Of a DNA stretch of 43,574 nt, positions 1-7,620 are shown piece after piece. The notes beneath the pieces were generated by a model. The model saw nothing but the letters and a program-made list of their open reading frames with translations, did no database searches and was not told the DNA's origin. Source of the DNA: a virus. Where the stretch lies: the IMG/VR virus record IMGVR_UViG_3300006033_001296, positions 1 through 43,574 of that record; one strand, written 5' to 3'. Every line of letters begins with the position of its first letter. The stretch's first letter is position 1. Made by a program: the position numbers and the translations under genes.

Positions 1-927
1 TCACTGCTTGGCTGCACACGGCATTGCATACAGCCCTTCGCGTTCCTGGGTATCCACGAGTGTTTGGTAGGCGTGACGAGGCCCCTCGTATCGCGCCGCC
101 TTGAAAACGTCACTCGGCTTCGTGCTGTTGAGTCCTGCGCGCAGCATTACCTGTTCCCCTCGACGCCACTCGCCCTTGAATTCCCATAGCGCTTTGAAGA
201 CGGCAGCCTGGCCTGGCGTGCAGTGGATGGCTCCCTCCGGCCAACTATCCAACGTGACCCACCGGAAATCTGCCGAGAACGGACCAAAGACAGGTGTGGT
301 CGGATCTGCCACCTCTGGCATGCCGGCTGTCTCGGCCAGCGGGGTGTAGGTGATTCCGCCGCCGTAGAAAGCGAATCGTTCCTCCAGTGACAACCACTCC
401 ACGCCATACCCAAATGGCTCTCCCCGCGTTTCCCGGTGCCGAGGTGCTATCACGCGGATGTTTCCACCCTTTACCCGGACCCGGTCCAGGATCGTGGGCT
501 CACGCCAGACATTGATCAGGCTGCGCGCAAGCAGTACCGGATCACGTCGCGCCTCACCCAGGTGCCAAACGCCGGAACCGAGATCGATGATCCCATCCCG
601 GCTATTGATATCCATGGCCAGCCGCAACTTTGCCCGAAACCACTCCTCATCGAGTTCCTGCGCGGCCACGTCATCCGCCTGCACCGAGACTTGGCCACAC
701 TCCGGGCAATGGCACAAGCGTCCGCCTTTCCCGTCGCTCCAGATCTGACATCGATGGAGTTGGCAGTAGGGGCAGAGCGTATGGGTTTGATTCAGGGCTG
801 CCGGTTTCACCGCCTTGCCAAGGGCGCTGGACGCGGCAATCTCGCCAGGCGATAACATGCTGCGGGCCAAGGGTGTGCCGCCGGTAAACAGACGGCACAC
901 CAGTGCCCAGGCATCGTGGCTCGCCAC
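1..927 (-). CDS. Zinc-ribbon protein of unknown function with C-terminal winged-helix-like region
   Basis: A 308-residue protein that I do not recognise as a named family. The N-terminal part has a cysteine cluster (C52, C55, C60, C72, C74, C77, including CPYC and CPEC) that looks like a zinc ribbon. The last 70 residues (from about CTPGQAAVFKALWEF) look like a winged-helix fold, so DNA or RNA binding is a reasonable inference. The start is GTG at 925-927, three bases after the stop of the upstream gene on the same strand, with a GAGGA ribosome binding site lying over that stop. It is therefore co-transcribed with the 413-residue gene, leftward from the XRE/ImmA regulators. The stop codon is the first three bases of the window, so the gene is complete. 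Function is unknown. Confidence 0.75.
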   Translation of the reverse strand: MASHDAWALVCRLFTGGTPLARSMLSPGEIAASSALGKAVKPAALNQTHTLCPYCQLHRCQIWSDGKGGRLCHCPECGQVSVQADDVAAQELDEEWFRAKLRLAMDINSRDGIIDLGSGVWHLGEARRDPVLLARSLINVWREPTILDRVRVKGGNIRVIAPRHRETRGEPFGYGVEWLSLEERFAFYGGGITYTPLAETAGMPEVADPTTPVFGPFSADFRWVTLDSWPEGAIHCTPGQAAVFKALWEFKGEWRRGEQVMLRAGLNSTKPSDVFKAARYEGPRHAYQTLVDTQEREGLYAMPCAAKQ

Positions 928-930
928 TGG

Positions 931-2172
931 TTAGTCCTCGTACACCGGCTGCTGATTCGTGGTCTCGACGTCCGGTGGTACCTCGTGGGCTGAGAGCGTC
1001 TGGCCCGGCTGCAGGATGCCCAAGGTGACGAGATAGCTCTCCAACTGTGCCTGCATCTCGGCGTCAAACTTATGCAGGTTCAGACGCCCCTTGCGCGTGA
1101 CCTCGATGGTCACCACCTTGGGGCGCATCTTTCCAGGCTCGGGCGGGTAGTAGAGATTGATGTGCGCGGCCGTCACCAGCCAACCCCGGCTCAGGGGATT
1201 CTCGTTGGGAAACTCGTCCTGCAGCAGATCCGTCACGCAACGTTGATCACTGGACGCCATCGCCGTGCAATCCAACTTCAATGCCGAGCTGGGGCTGAGG
1301 ACGGAGATCGATTTCACCTGCAGGACATCGAATCCATCGGCCTTGGCGGCTGGCACGTTGAAGCCGAGGCTCAATACCGACAAGTCCAGCGTCGGCGGCT
1401 TGATGCGTTGGGCATCGACCTTCACGCCCAGCAGATGCTCGGCGAACGCATCGAGCAGCATCTGATGGTATTTGACGCCGCCCCTCACCAGGGTCCGGGT
1501 CACGCCGGTGGCCATCGAGTATTCCAGTACCGAATGGATGTTCGGGTTGCCCACACGACGCTTGAGGTCGTCACCCTCGAACTCCAATTGCAGCATCGCC
1601 AGATCCTTGACGTGGACGCTCAGCAAGAAAACCCCAGGGCTGCGTTCCATGACATAGGCCTTGCTCCGGTCGCCGCATTGCATCTCGCGCTGGTAGAACG
1701 ACGATACGGCCTGACGCAATCCTGTCATGGCCGGCTCCGAGGTGTTGGGCCGGCGGCATACGCCGAGATCGTGCTGTTGGGCCTGTCCGCCGTGACGCTC
1801 GAAATGATCGACGTCGCCCGCGCGATCGAACAGGTCTGGGTGCTTTGCGTAGAGCCAGAACGAACGGTGCATGTCGCTCTGGCAGGCCACCAGTCCCGCC
1901 AGTGCAGCCGCATTGCCCGTCGATACCTGGAACATGGCCTGTTTGCCGGCGGCGTCGCCCAATTCAACACTGGCACGGAGTTTCGCCGCCACCCGATCGC
2001 GCACCGTCACGTCCGGACAAGTGAGCAAGGCATCCACCAGCGCCTGCGAGGTTTCTGGCGCATCAGTCCAGGTAAACCCAGCGGGCATGGTCAGCCCATT
2101 GTCCGTCAAGAAGTCGCGCAGCCCGGCGTCCACCGGCAGTTCGAGCAGCACTTCGACCCAAGTCTTTTTCAT
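931..2172 (-). CDS. Hypothetical protein, first gene of the leftward operon
   Basis: A 413-residue soluble protein that I do not recognise. The open frame extends upstream to 2355. The start at 2172 (MKKTWVEVLLEL) is preferred because GGAAAGGACTACGAAG lies directly before it and the upstream residues are low-quality coding. No membrane segment or signal peptide is visible. It has a few scattered cysteines and no clear catalytic motif. The gene is divergent from the XRE repressor across a 236-bp control region, and its product is probably co-expressed with the zinc-ribbon protein downstream (three-base gap). Its position next to lysogeny regulators suggests a lysogenically expressed accessory or immunity function. 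That is inference only. Confidence 0.75.
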   Translation of the reverse strand: MKKTWVEVLLELPVDAGLRDFLTDNGLTMPAGFTWTDAPETSQALVDALLTCPDVTVRDRVAAKLRASVELGDAAGKQAMFQVSTGNAAALAGLVACQSDMHRSFWLYAKHPDLFDRAGDVDHFERHGGQAQQHDLGVCRRPNTSEPAMTGLRQAVSSFYQREMQCGDRSKAYVMERSPGVFLLSVHVKDLAMLQLEFEGDDLKRRVGNPNIHSVLEYSMATGVTRTLVRGGVKYHQMLLDAFAEHLLGVKVDAQRIKPPTLDLSVLSLGFNVPAAKADGFDVLQVKSISVLSPSSALKLDCTAMASSDQRCVTDLLQDEFPNENPLSRGWLVTAAHINLYYPPEPGKMRPKVVTIEVTRKGRLNLHKFDAEMQAQLESYLVTLGILQPGQTLSAHEVPPDVETTNQQPVYED

Positions 2173-2408
2173 CTTCGTAGTCCTTTCCGAAATGGCGTCG
2201 GAGGTCTGCGAACGAGGAAATCGAAGCGCTGGCCGGCGACTATGGTTACTAAACTTATATCGCGCATTAGTAAAGCAGCGTGATACAGCGTGATTCTGTT
2301 CCCCTCTTATCCGCTTGTCAATAAGCAAGGAACATCTGGCGTTTTCCTGTATCACAGAGCTATACTTTCAGTCCTATCAGGATTTATTGACGAGACAGGA
2401 GCATCGCC
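2173..2408. promoter_or_regulatory. Divergent control region between the leftward operon and the XRE/ImmA operon
   Basis: No gene fits this 236-bp gap. It holds a perfect 9-bp inverted repeat, GTGATACAG at 2280-2288 and CTGTATCAC at 2347-2355. The right arm lies just upstream of a TATACT -10-like hexamer at 2361-2366. The XRE gene start at 2409 has a good CAGGAGC ribosome binding site. Repressor half-sites overlapping a promoter are typical of phage immunity regions. No convincing -35 partner was seen in either direction, so exact promoters are uncertain. Confidence 0.45.
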
Positions 2409-2753
2409 ATGGGTTCGGCGTTTGGAATACGCCTGCGAAGCCTGCGCGAGGCCAAAGGACTGACCTTGCAGCAGGTGGCCGACGCGGTCGGCTGTACTAA
2501 GGCCTATATCTGGGAACTGGAGAAAAAACCGGGGCAGCGGCCTTCCGCCGAACGGATCCAGGCCATTGCGAAGATATTGGGTGTAACGATGGGTGACCTC
2601 ATGGGAGAGCCCGTTGATGAAGCACCTGAGGCCACGCCCGATGATGTCGTTTTCTTCCGCGAGTATGTCGGCATGCCGGAGGAGGAGAAGCGGCGTTACC
2701 GGCAGGCGCTCGAAGTGATGTTTGGCTCGCGCAAGGACGGAGACAAGAAGTGA
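2409..2753 (+). CDS. XRE-family transcriptional repressor
   Basis: A 114-residue DNA-binding protein. The helix-turn-helix covers about residues 8-58 (LRSLREAKGLTLQQVADAVG, then the recognition helix CTKAYIWELE), a Cro/C1-type fold. The C-terminal tail is short and charged and lacks a LexA-type peptidase. The gene overlaps the next by four bases (GTGA), so it is translationally coupled to an ImmA/IrrE-type metallopeptidase. In known systems (ImmR/ImmA of ICEBs1, and phage homologues) such a peptidase cleaves the partner repressor to induce the element. It probably represses the divergent leftward operon and/or the early genes through the inverted repeat upstream. That target is inferred. Confidence 0.9.
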   Translation: MGSAFGIRLRSLREAKGLTLQQVADAVGCTKAYIWELEKKPGQRPSAERIQAIAKILGVTMGDLMGEPVDEAPEATPDDVVFFREYVGMPEEEKRRYRQALEVMFGSRKDGDKK

Positions 2754-3682
2754 CTGCGGAGGTACTCACGCCGCCCAAGGCCGCGTACAACATCATCAAA
2801 TGGATGCGGGCTTACCTTGGCGGTGAGATGCCTCTGGTTACTGATCTCGACTTGATCCGGCAGATGCTTCCATCGACGCCCTATGGCAAGGGCGTCAAGG
2901 AAATCAAGCCGCCGGCACCTGCGCCGTGGTCTGGCTGCGAGGGGGCACTGGTTCGTAATCCGAGCGATGCCGCCGAGTGGGGCATTTTCTACAACGGCTC
3001 TGCCAGGCCGGAGCGGCGGCGTTTCACCATCGCCCACGAGCTTGGCCATTTCGTACTGCATCGCGCTCAACCGCCCGAAGGCGGCTTCAATTGCGACAAG
3101 TCCAGCGTCTACTCGGGCTCGGACACCATGGCGGTGATCGAGCGTGAAGCCAACGTCTTCGCCAGCAATCTCCTGATGCCGGGAGATGTGTTCGGCAAAT
3201 GCATCAATGGCTCGCATGTCGACCTGCATCTGCTGAGTGACCTGGCGAAGCAATTCGACGTGTCGTTCGAAGCCTTGTGCATCCGCTTTATCCAGCACAC
3301 GAGTCAGCGCGCAATCCTGGTCTGTTGGGACAACGGTTATCTGGATTACGAGTCCCGCAGCAGGGCGGCGGTTATGACGCGAGCCAAGGTGCGGCGCACG
3401 GATGATCCGCAGGAGCCGCTACCGAATACCGTGGCTGCCGATACCTCGGTGACACAGGAATGGAACGGCATCACTTTGTCGGCTGCCGTCTGGTGTGCCG
3501 AGGAGGCACCGCACATGAAGCTGACGGAGTTCAAGCACACCTACAGCGAGCGCGATCGGGTACTCAGCTTGTTGCTGCTGGAATCAGCCGAGCCGCGACC
3601 GTGGGATCAATCATGGCAGGACGGCGACAGCTTCGATAGTTACGACCAGTTCATCTCGAACGGCCAATTGCCGGTTCGGTAA
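2750..3682 (+). CDS. ImmA/IrrE-family metallopeptidase
   Basis: A 310-residue cytoplasmic zinc peptidase. The zinc-binding HELGH motif is at residues 96-100, within FTIAHELGHFVLH. The third-ligand region EREANVFASNLLMP follows about 30 residues later, as in the IrrE/ImmA family. Starting at GTG (2750) it overlaps the XRE stop by four bases, so the two form a regulator-protease pair. Family members cleave or inactivate the adjacent repressor in response to DNA damage or a cell signal. The C-terminal 130 residues (after about 175) are outside the peptidase core and may be a sensory or partner-binding domain. The function as prophage anti-repressor is inferred from context. Confidence 0.88.
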   Translation: MTAEVLTPPKAAYNIIKWMRAYLGGEMPLVTDLDLIRQMLPSTPYGKGVKEIKPPAPAPWSGCEGALVRNPSDAAEWGIFYNGSARPERRRFTIAHELGHFVLHRAQPPEGGFNCDKSSVYSGSDTMAVIEREANVFASNLLMPGDVFGKCINGSHVDLHLLSDLAKQFDVSFEALCIRFIQHTSQRAILVCWDNGYLDYESRSRAAVMTRAKVRRTDDPQEPLPNTVAADTSVTQEWNGITLSAAVWCAEEAPHMKLTEFKHTYSERDRVLSLLLLESAEPRPWDQSWQDGDSFDSYDQFISNGQLPVR

Positions 3683-3784
3683 CGGAAACTGCGCGCCAAT
3701 GCGCAGACTTCCGCCAAAACGCGTTACTCGGAGTCCCCTTCGTACATAGCATGAGCAGCGTTACCTTATGGAACGCTAACCATC
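3683..3784. other. Short intergenic region with hairpin
   Basis: A hairpin CTGCGC-GCCAAT-GCGCAG (3689-3694 and 3701-3706) follows seven bases after the ImmA stop. It lacks a T-tract, so it is at best a weak or Rho-dependent terminator. The promoter for the integration cassette should lie in the remaining 80 bases, but no clear hexamers were seen. Confidence 0.3.
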
Positions 3785-4012
3785 ATGCACGACATCGAAC
3801 TCATCTCCATCGACCGGGGGGGCCCAAGCCCCCGGCACGCGTACGAAGAAATCGCCGACTTGCTCTCTGCAGCGTTGTTGCGACTGCGCACCAGAAATTC
3901 AGCGTCAGACGATCCAGATAAATCTGCTCGTAGAGAGCCGGTTTGTCTTGGCTTCTCCCACCCACAGCGCGTGAATGCGAACCCCAACCAGCAAGAAGGA
4001 GTTCGCCCATGA
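3785..4012 (+). CDS. Small conserved-type protein at head of recombinase cassette
   Basis: A 75-residue protein beginning MHDIELISIDRGGPSP. It is probably real because its stop (TGA 4010-4012) overlaps the ATG of the DUF2924 gene at 4009, continuing the ATGA-overlap pattern of the whole cassette. Its tail (VNANPNQQEGVRP) also resembles small proteins I remember next to DUF2924/recombinase genes, though I could not search for this. It has no cysteines beyond one, no membrane segment and no known domain. The ribosome binding site is weak. An accessory role in recombination or its regulation is inference from position. Confidence 0.6.
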   Translation: MHDIELISIDRGGPSPRHAYEEIADLLSAALLRLRTRNSASDDPDKSARREPVCLGFSHPQRVNANPNQQEGVRP

Positions 4013-4479
4013 CGACACACGCACCCCTGCCCGATACAGCAACGATCTCGGCTCGCATCGCTCAACTTCCCCTGCTGCCCATGGACAGCATCTGGGCATT
4101 GTGGGACGAGCATTTCGATCAGCGACCGAATCATCATCACCGTACCTGGCTGGAGAGCCGACTGGCTTACAAGCTTCAGGAGCGGGCGTTCGGCGGTCTC
4201 AAGGTATCGGTACGGCGCAAACTGGAGAGCATCGGCGAGACCGGCGTGCTGCCCAAGAATCTTCAGCGCGAGGCCGATCGCCTCCTGCCGGGCACCATCC
4301 TGACGCGCATCTATGATGATGTCGAACACCATGTTCTGGTGCGCGGTGTGCGCGACTTCGAATACCGGGGGCAGCGTTTCACGAGCCTGACGGCGGTGGC
4401 CAGGGTCATCACCGGATGCCCATGGTCAGGTCCGGTATTTTTTGGACTCAAGACACGCAGCAAGCAGGAGGCAGCATGA
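4009..4479 (+). CDS. DUF2924 domain protein (recombinase-associated)
   Basis: A 156-residue protein of the DUF2924 type, seen in the motifs IAQLPLLPMDSIWALWDEHF (about 16-35), the RTWLESRLAYKLQERAFGGL block (about 45-64), and a C-terminal GTILTRIYDDVEHHVLVRG/RGQRFTSLTAVARVITG segment. The family is typically encoded directly upstream of a large serine recombinase in phages and integrative elements. Its biochemical role is unknown, with a recombination accessory factor the usual guess. The start at 4009 has AAGGAG at 3996-4000. A longer frame from 3943 was rejected because it lacks a ribosome site and would run through the upstream gene. It overlaps the recombinase start by four bases. Confidence 0.88.
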   Translation: MTTHAPLPDTATISARIAQLPLLPMDSIWALWDEHFDQRPNHHHRTWLESRLAYKLQERAFGGLKVSVRRKLESIGETGVLPKNLQREADRLLPGTILTRIYDDVEHHVLVRGVRDFEYRGQRFTSLTAVARVITGCPWSGPVFFGLKTRSKQEAA

Positions 4480-5894
4480 GAGCGAACCGCACCATGGCGA
4501 CGCCTTCGCAGCCTATCGTCCCCAAAAAACGCTGCGCCATCTATACGCGCAAATCTACCGACGAGGGACTGGACCAAGAATACAACAGCCTGGAAGCGCA
4601 GCGGGATGCTGGCCTGGCATTTGTTGCCAGCCAGCGCCACGAAGGCTGGGTTGCCGTCGGCGATGGCTACGACGACGGTGGCTATTCCGGTGGGAACTTG
4701 GATCGTCCCGGGCTCAAACGTCTCATGGCCGATATCGAGGTTGGCAAGATCGATATCGTCGTGGTGTACAAAATCGATCGCTTGACCCGGGCCTTGTCAG
4801 ATTTCGCCAAACTGGTCGACGTGTTCGATCGCAACGGGGTGTCGTTCGTTTCCGTCACCCAGCAGTTCAATACCACGACCTCCATGGGGCGGCTCACACT
4901 CAACATCCTGCTGTCCTTCGCGCAGTTCGAGCGCGAGGTCACGGGTGAGCGTATCCGCGACAAGATTGCCGCGAGCAAGGCCAAAGGCATGTGGATGGGC
5001 GGGATGCCGCCCCTCGGGTACGACGTCGTCGAGCGCAAATTGATCGTCAATGCCCCCGAGGCCGAACTGGTGCGCGGCATCTTCTGCCGCTATGCCGAGC
5101 ATGGTTCGGCTGCGCAGCTGGTGCGAGAACTTGCCATCGAGGGCCACACTACGAAGTCCTGGGTCACGCAGGGAGGACAGCATCGGCCGGGCCGACCGAT
5201 CGATCAACAATACTTGTTCGCCATGCTGCGCAATCGCATCTACCTTGGCGAGATGGTGCATAAGGGAGAGAGTTATCCGGGGCAACACCAAGCCATCGTT
5301 TCTCCGGAGCTCTGGAATGCCGCCCACGCCTTCATCGAACGGCGGAAGCAAGGCCCGCGCGAGCAACGCACTGAACACCCGGCACTGCTGGCGGGTCTGC
5401 TGTTTGCCCCTGATGGGCAGCGCATGATTCACCATTTCACCAAGAAGAAAAACGGACGCCTCTACCGCTATTACGTGCCCTACCTGCACAAGCGGCGAAA
5501 TGCCGGAGCCACCTTGCAACCGGGGGCTGCGGATGTTGGCGCGCTGCCCGCAGCCGAGATTGAATCTGCTGTTCTGGAGCAGATCCATCTGGCCCTGCGC
5601 TCGCCAGAGATTTTGGTGGCCACGTGGCGATCCTGCCAGAAGCACGCTGCGGGTGCCGAACTCGATGAAGCGCATGTGGTGATTGCCATGCAACGCATCG
5701 GCGCAGTGTGGGAACAACTTTTTCCGATCGAGCAGCAGCGGATCACGCAACTGCTGATCGAGCGTGTCCAACTCCACGGGCAGGGACTGGACATCCTTTG
5801 GCGCGAGGATGGTTGGCTCGGCCTGGGGGCTGACATTGCCGCACACCCCTTGGTCGAGGAGATGAAGGAATCCACGGAGGAGGCGTTCGCATGA
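4476..5894 (+). CDS. Large serine recombinase (phage integrase)
   Basis: A 472-residue site-specific recombinase that should catalyse integration and excision. The resolvase catalytic domain starts at YTRKSTDEG with the nucleophile Ser27. The DRLTR motif and the QFEREVTGERIRDKIAASKA helix follow. A Recombinase domain spans about residues 175-290 (PPLGYDVVERKLI to IVSPELWNAA). The C-terminal part holds the LLAGLLFAPDG region where most large serine integrases have a CxxC zinc ribbon. Here the cysteines are replaced, so the ribbon is degenerate. The ATG at 4476 is preceded by CAGGAGGCAGC and overlaps the DUF2924 stop (ATGA). No attP could be assigned by eye. A coiled-coil directionality region is not obvious. 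Confidence 0.92.
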   Translation: MRANRTMATPSQPIVPKKRCAIYTRKSTDEGLDQEYNSLEAQRDAGLAFVASQRHEGWVAVGDGYDDGGYSGGNLDRPGLKRLMADIEVGKIDIVVVYKIDRLTRALSDFAKLVDVFDRNGVSFVSVTQQFNTTTSMGRLTLNILLSFAQFEREVTGERIRDKIAASKAKGMWMGGMPPLGYDVVERKLIVNAPEAELVRGIFCRYAEHGSAAQLVRELAIEGHTTKSWVTQGGQHRPGRPIDQQYLFAMLRNRIYLGEMVHKGESYPGQHQAIVSPELWNAAHAFIERRKQGPREQRTEHPALLAGLLFAPDGQRMIHHFTKKKNGRLYRYYVPYLHKRRNAGATLQPGAADVGALPAAEIESAVLEQIHLALRSPEILVATWRSCQKHAAGAELDEAHVVIAMQRIGAVWEQLFPIEQQRITQLLIERVQLHGQGLDILWREDGWLGLGADIAAHPLVEEMKESTEEAFA

Positions 5895-6376
5895 GGCAAC
5901 CAAGCAAACCAGCCATGAAGGCCGACAATCCCCGGCTGCGGATGGTTCGTATCGACATCGGCGGCGATGCCCGCAACTACACCACTGGCCAACAGCGGGT
6001 AACAGTGGTGCCGCTTACCATCCGTCGCAAGCAGAATCGCAAGGTCATGATTCCGCCACCTGGGGACGACTCTGTGCTGGGAACCGGTGGCCACGATCTG
6101 CCGATGATCAGGATGTTGGGCAAAGCTTTCTACTGGCAGCGCCTGCTCGATGAGGGGCGCTATCCCACGGCGAATGACTTGGCCCGTTCATTGAAGCTCG
6201 AGCCAGGTTGGGTGGCGGAAGTTTTGCGTTTGACCACGCTGGCGCCGGACATCATTGAGTCCGTCCTTGACGGTCGCCAGCCCCGTGACCTGAATCTTCA
6301 CACCTTGCGCGGCCGCCGTGACCAGCTGCCTCGTGATTGGGGCGAGCAACGCAAAGCGCTGGGGTTCGCGAACTGA
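5891..6376 (+). CDS. Recombinase-linked protein with ParB/KorB-like helix-turn-helix
   Basis: A 161-residue protein that starts inside the recombinase stop (ATGA overlap). The middle segment TANDLARSLKLEPGWVAEVLRLTTLAPDI (about 98-126) has the pattern of the ParB/KorB DNA-binding helix-turn-helix, in which a first helix is followed by a turn and a recognition helix ending in xxLLRLxxLxPxI. There is no ParB N-terminal CTPase-like domain. The N-terminal 60 residues are basic. In context it could be a recombination directionality factor or a regulator of the integrase operon. That function is inferred. It is the last gene before a strong terminator. Confidence 0.75.
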   Translation: MRQPSKPAMKADNPRLRMVRIDIGGDARNYTTGQQRVTVVPLTIRRKQNRKVMIPPPGDDSVLGTGGHDLPMIRMLGKAFYWQRLLDEGRYPTANDLARSLKLEPGWVAEVLRLTTLAPDIIESVLDGRQPRDLNLHTLRGRRDQLPRDWGEQRKALGFAN

Positions 6377-6403
6377 ACCACTGACGCCAATACACCTGCC
6401 AAG

Positions 6404-6429
6404 ACGGCGAGCCCTGTGCTCGCCGTTTT
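6404..6429 (+). terminator. Rho-independent terminator after recombinase cassette
   Basis: An 8-bp perfect stem, ACGGCGAG (6404-6411) and CTCGCCGT (6419-6426), with a seven-base loop, followed by TTTT. It lies 28 bases after the stop of the ParB-HTH gene and separates the integration cassette from the replication operon. Confidence 0.88.
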
Positions 6430-6555
6430 CGCTTCTGTGCTCCAGGCAATGGCGAACCAGAAGTTTCCTCGTGGTTCGCCATTCCGTCCCTCTTATGTTC
6501 GCCACCGAAATTTTCCAATGACATCTCTTCCTCAACAACGTCATTGGAGGTTTAT
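6430..6555. promoter_or_regulatory. Leader of the replication operon with two inverted repeats
   Basis: Two perfect inverted repeats lie between the terminator and the first early gene. AATGGCGAACCA (6448-6459) pairs with TGGTTCGCCATT (6472-6483) across 12 bases, and a further GTTCGCCA lies just downstream. CCAATGAC (6515-6522) pairs with GTCATTGG (6540-6547), whose 3' arm covers the first bases of the GGAGG ribosome site of the next gene. The first looks like an operator or recombination-site dyad, the second like a translation-control hairpin. Promoter hexamers were not convincing. Confidence 0.5.
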
Positions 6556-6819
6556 ATGCCGACACCGGCAAGCAACATCCCTCGGTCGTCCCACCCGGCG
6601 ATCACTAGCCTGGCACCTGGCGACCGCCGGGTCCTGAACGAAAACGAGCTCGCACAGCGATGGGGTGTCAGCCCCAAAACTTTGCAGCGCTGGCGCAGCG
6701 AAGGTCGCGGACCTCGCTACCTCAAGTTGTCGAAGCGAGTCAGTTATCCCCTCGAAGCCGTCATCGACTTCGAATATAGCGCGCTGCACGACTCGACCTC
6801 CGAGCGCGTGGCGAAGTGA
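6556..6819 (+). CDS. Small helix-turn-helix protein (excisionase/AlpA-like)
   Basis: An 87-residue DNA-binding protein. Residues about 32-75 (LNENELAQRWGVSPKTLQRW, then RGPRYLKLSKRVSYPLEAV) are a MerR/AlpA-type winged helix with the recognition helix, a basic wing and the typical xVxYPLxxVxxF ending. Such proteins act as excisionases or phage transcription regulators. The ATG at 6556 has GGAGG five bases upstream. A TTG at 6544 in the same frame would place the ribosome site inside the gene. It is the first gene of the early operon, which fits a regulator or recombination directionality factor. Either role is inference. Confidence 0.85.
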   Translation: MPTPASNIPRSSHPAITSLAPGDRRVLNENELAQRWGVSPKTLQRWRSEGRGPRYLKLSKRVSYPLEAVIDFEYSALHDSTSERVAK

Positions 6820-6829
6820 GGGAGCCGAC

Positions 6830-7333
6830 ATGATGACTTCTCACACTTCACCCGTCGACATCGAACAGGCCATGCCGTTGGCTGAAATGAGCATTGCTCA
6901 GATCGCCGCGCTGCCGCCGGCACAACTGCAAGAGGCACACACTAATTTGCTGACCCTGCAGTCCTTGGTCAAGGGCGTGCTCGATCGCTTCCATGCTGCG
7001 CTCGATCAGCGTTATGCCGAGCAAGCCGTGGCAGTCAGGCAAGCATCCGGCAAGGACTTCGGCGTCTGCCATCTCTCCGATGGACCACTGCGCATCACGG
7101 TCGACGTGCCCAAGAAGGTCGTTTGGGATCAGCCGCAACTGGCCGAAATCGCTCAGCGCATTGCCGCCGCCGGCGACAAGGTCAGCGACTACATCGACAC
7201 CGACTACTCGATTTCCGAGACCCGCTTCAACGCGTGGCCAACGACCCTCAAGGAGACGTTCGCCAAGGCCCGCACCGTCAAACCCGGCAAAACCAGCTAT
7301 CGGATTGCCTTAGTCCAGGAGGATCACGAATGA
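6830..7333 (+). CDS. Hypothetical early phage protein
   Basis: A 167-residue protein of unknown function. The N-terminal half (about 15-65) is helical and Ala/Gln/Leu-rich, with heptad-like spacing suggesting a coiled coil. The C-terminal half contains LRITVDVPKKVVWDQPQLAE and ends in TVKPGKTSYRIALVQ. Two ATGs (6830 and 6833) follow GGGAGCCGAC, and either may be used. The stop overlaps the next gene by four bases (ATGA). The location at the start of the replication operon suggests an early DNA-metabolism accessory protein. No catalytic motif is visible. Confidence 0.78.
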   Translation: MMTSHTSPVDIEQAMPLAEMSIAQIAALPPAQLQEAHTNLLTLQSLVKGVLDRFHAALDQRYAEQAVAVRQASGKDFGVCHLSDGPLRITVDVPKKVVWDQPQLAEIAQRIAAAGDKVSDYIDTDYSISETRFNAWPTTLKETFAKARTVKPGKTSYRIALVQEDHE

Positions 7334-7620
7334 AAACCGCAACCCTGCATCAATCCCTGCAAGCCAAGCTCGGCGCTTATACCGGCGAACACCTGACCGC
7401 CGCGATCCGTTATCAGGACCGCTACGGCAACCTGGTGGAGAAGCCCCTGCTCGACGCCACTCTCGATGAAGTGGCCTTCGCCATCCAGACCCTCAATGCC
7501 GAGAGCGCGAGCATCCACCGCCGCCGCAGTGCGCTCGACAGCCTCTACACCCTGGCCCGTGAGAATGGCTGCCTCGGCTCGGACACGGTGGGCGTGATCG
7601 CGGTGGAGGTGACGAAATGA
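7330..7620 (+). CDS. Hypothetical early phage protein
   Basis: A 96-residue soluble protein, overlapping both neighbours by ATGA junctions, which is good evidence that it is translated. It begins MKTATLHQSLQAKLGAYTG and has an acidic, helical middle. No domain is recognised. The preceding bases AGGAGGATCACGA form a strong ribosome binding site. It is probably a small early protein, with no function assigned. Confidence 0.78.
   Translation: MKTATLHQSLQAKLGAYTGEHLTAAIRYQDRYGNLVEKPLLDATLDEVAFAIQTLNAESASIHRRRSALDSLYTLARENGCLGSDTVGVIAVEVTK

Noticed and set aside
1072-2283. Long plus-strand open frame opposite the 413-residue gene
   Set aside because: It is a shadow of the reverse gene: unusual Arg/His/Gln-rich composition, no ribosome site, and the opposite gene has a good start and end.
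2172-2355. Upstream extension of the 413-residue gene to 2355
   Set aside because: The ribosome binding site fits the ATG at 2172, and the extension crosses the likely operator region.
4797-5903. Long minus-strand open frame opposite the serine recombinase
   Set aside because: The recombinase has clear catalytic motifs on the plus strand; the reverse frame has no domain and no start signal.
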